This document shows, piece by piece, positions 61,784 through 64,000 of a DNA stretch of 64,000 bases (position 1 is the stretch's first letter; the number at the start of each line of letters is the position of its first letter). Made by a program: the position numbers and the translations under genes. The stretch covers positions 7,695,501 through 7,759,500 of the forward strand of contig JAUCBN010000023.1 of NCBI GenBank assembly GCA_035048815.1, read 5' to 3'. This stretch comes from Abelmoschus esculentus (lineage: Eukaryota; Streptophyta; Magnoliopsida; Malvales; Malvaceae). The notes beneath the pieces were generated by a model that was given only the letters and a program-made list of their open reading frames with translations, made no database searches and was not told the origin of the DNA.

Positions 61784-64000
61784 ATGGCGATATCCGAGTC
61801 ACCGGAGATTTCATCGAGTACGGCGACGGTGATGGCCACCTCTCATAGCGAGACGGATCTTAGCCACTTTCAACTTCGCCGTCGAGCTGCGAACAACGTT
61901 GGCGATGCCGGAGTTTCGGAGCGTAATGGTTCCGCGAATGGCGAGGCCGTGGACGATAGAGATCGAATGGAATCGGCCAATTTCACGAGCAACCACGGGG
62001 AAAACGTGAACGGGAATCCAACTAATTCAGATACTAGGTTCACGTATCGTCCTTCTGTTCCGGCTCATTGGAGGATCAGAGAAAGCCCTCTCAGCTCCGA
62101 TGCCATCTTCAAACAGGTTCCGTTTACTCGTGTTTTCATTTGAGATGTCCATCCCCCTCTCTGTTAAGAAACTTTTTTTTAAATATTACGTCATTTTTAA
62201 TATTATAATTTTTTTTATGTTGGTTGTGGTAGTTAGCTTAGTTTTGTAACAATTTATTACTCCTGATAGCTTAAACAAAGTACTAAATTGTGGTTGCAGT
62301 TGTGGTGTTGTCGTTACGGATGCTATGAAATTATAATGTTTTTAAATTGCAGTTGCGAAACCGCCGTAACGTTGAAAATTATTATGTTGTATTGTTACAA
62401 TTAATTGCGGTCATAGTTTAGTACTATGAGCTTAAAGGAACAGTAAAATGTTTGAATCGAGTGGAATTTAGTATTTCTACCTCTAATTAGTTTTTTTTAC
62501 ATGAAAGCAGAGTCATGCAGGCCTGTTTAACCTCTGTGTTGTAGTGCTTATTGCGGTAAACAGTCGGCTTATTATTGAAAACCTGATGAAGGTTTGTGTT
62601 CAAATTTTAGCTCTCTTGCTGGTAGGCTATGAGGTTATGATCTCGAATTAAAGGCTTGTTATTGTGTTGTTGTTGACAAATGCTGCAGTATGGATTGTTG
62701 ATCAGAGCTGGCTTTTGGTTTAGTTCGAGATCGTTGAGGGATTGGCCTCTTTTTATGTGCTGGTAATGCTTCTAATCCTAATTTTAGAATTTTCTAAGAA
62801 TACATGAGGACGAGGCTTGTCTTTTCAGATTATTATTTCAATTTTTGTTATTTGGGCTTGATCATCATTTAACTTGATACCGGTGCATGCCTGTTCACAT
62901 TGCAGTCTTACTCTCCCAATATTCCCACTTGCGGCCTTTGTAGTTGAAAAATTGTTGCAAAAGAATCATATCTCGGAACGTGTAAGTGTGCCAACCATAA
63001 AATAAATAACCAACAATGAAGTACTTTCTTTGCTTTTTAGTGTTTGGTTTAGATATCGTCAAAGTGTAGTTATTCTTCCTAGGTAACAGGACAAATTGAT
63101 GTGTTGTGTTGCAAAAAGGTTGACTGCTATTTTCTACATTGCAGGCTGGTATTTGGCTTCATGTACTAATTAGCACAATTGCAGTTTTGTATCCGGTTAT
63201 TGTTATTCTCAGGTGAACATTTTTTTACCCTTTGTTTTCAGTTGATTTCTTTTTATTCCAAGTGTCTAGTTACCTATAGATGGTCTACATAGCATTGGTA
63301 GATGTTACCATTTTCAAATTTTCCAACACTAGAGTGAGTACAAGAAACGAGCATGTGTCCGACAATGTAATATTTTTTAAAAAGAAAAATGCACATATGT
63401 GGCAGATCACATATAGCCTTGCCAAAGGCTTTTTCCTCTCTTTCTCCATTCCCTTTCTGTTTAAACTTTGAAGCCTTTGCTTTTGAGTTTTGAGTTTTTT
63501 TATGTACTTTCTCGTGCCTTGTTTAGTTGTCATGTTATTTAATTAATTAATCAATAAAAGGACAGTTGTTGAAAATTCTATATTGATTTAACTTACTCTG
63601 AATTGGGCAGGTGTGATTCTGCATTCTTATCAGGCATTGCATTGATGCTATTTGCTTGCATTGTTTGGTTGAAATTGGTATCATATGCTCATACTAATAG
63701 TGATATGAGATCAATTGCCAAGTCGGCTGAAAAGGTAGGCTGTTTTCTTGTAGTAACATGTTTGTATTCATTGATATAAAATGAAAAATCATACATGTTT
63801 AATGTACACAAAGTATGTAGCTGTTCTTGTCCTCCCCAACGGTTCCTGTTTCTCTTTCTACAGTTGAATCATATTGAACTTGATGATTTATTAATATTGT
63901 TTTTGGGGATTGTTTAGGAATCGATTATTATGACCTGAAAAATATGTTGTTGATCATAGACTGCCTCTAGGATCGCATCACAGTTCACTAGTCTTGTCAA
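61784..64000 (+). CDS. DGAT1: Diacylglycerol O-acyltransferase 1, 5' part (runs off the window)
   Basis: Makes triacylglycerol from acyl-CoA and diacylglycerol in the ER membrane, the committed step of seed-oil synthesis; MBOAT family. Six exons in the window: 61784-62116, 62511-62591, 62689-62762, 62906-62981, 63145-63212 and 63611-63734. This gives 252 codons with closed phases; the rest lies past 64000. Exon 1 encodes the long disordered, variable N-terminus with an Arg cluster (FQLRRRAANNVGD) and RPSVPAHWRIRESPLSSDAI. The conserved acyl-CoA-binding/first-membrane region follows: IFKQSHAGLFNLCVVVLIAV, NSRLIIENLMKYGLLI, WFSSRSLRDWPLFMCC and LPIFPLAAFVVEKL. Further membrane spans (WLHVLISTIAVLYPVIVIL, LSGIALMLFACIVWLKLVSY) end at SDMRSIAKSAEK, just before the variable loop of the family. 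The ATG is the first in frame after a CT-rich leader. Identity is very sure. Confidence 0.94.

Noticed and set aside
63735..64000. A seventh DGAT1 exon near 63955
   Set aside because: The bases after the AG near 63960 do not continue the family (no loop or YSYEVSFKSL-like block) and hit stops, so this is intron.

Overview
This is nuclear DNA of a flowering plant, most likely a eudicot. The genes have many small GT-AG introns, the intergenic DNA is very AT-rich, and plant-specific families are present (DUF4408/DUF761 protein, plant-type GH35 beta-galactosidase, DGAT1, Ptta/En-Spm transposase remnant). The retroelement and DGAT1 sequences look Malvaceae/Gossypium-like, but that is an impression from memory and was not tested. 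No bacterial, organellar, CRISPR or rRNA feature was seen.

Layout. 1-3.5 kb: a decayed Ty3/gypsy fragment on the minus strand that abuts the broken 5' end of a GRWD1-like WD-repeat gene. 4.9-9.5 kb: two minus-strand genes, a 12-exon C2-like tail-anchored protein (324 aa) and a two-exon single-membrane-span protein (146 aa). 9.5-22.9 kb: a gene desert of hAT-like and other dispersed repeats. 23.0-30.8 kb: a convergent pair, a GH35 beta-galactosidase (18 exons, 726 aa, plus strand) and a large conserved protein of unknown function (6 exons, up to 722 aa, minus strand). 30.8-40.4 kb: a second desert with a rearranged copia remnant, inverted repeat pairs and a MITE with a perfect 9-bp target duplication. 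40.4-41.2 kb: a single-exon DUF4408/DUF761 (A70-like) gene. 41.2-49.7 kb: a CACTA transposon remnant with its 3' terminus intact, then a cluster of non-autonomous elements. 49.7-52.1 kb: DENR. 52.1-59 kb: repeats, including two MULE-type MITEs each touching a hAT-type element. 59.1-59.9 kb: a small yippee-like CxxC/CxxC gene. 61.8-64 kb: the 5' half of DGAT1, which runs off the window.

The genes do not form one pathway. The functional ones are typical single plant genes: cell-wall galactoside hydrolysis, translation re-initiation and seed-oil/TAG synthesis, plus four of unknown or loosely known role. Exon structures were built by hand from splice sites and reading-frame continuity, and the phases close exactly for every intact gene. 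I found no clearly new biological system. The strongest unusual material is the transposon archaeology (exact target duplications, and twice-repeated side-by-side insertion of two superfamilies) and two well-formed but unnamed proteins (the C2/tail-anchor protein and the 722-aa protein).
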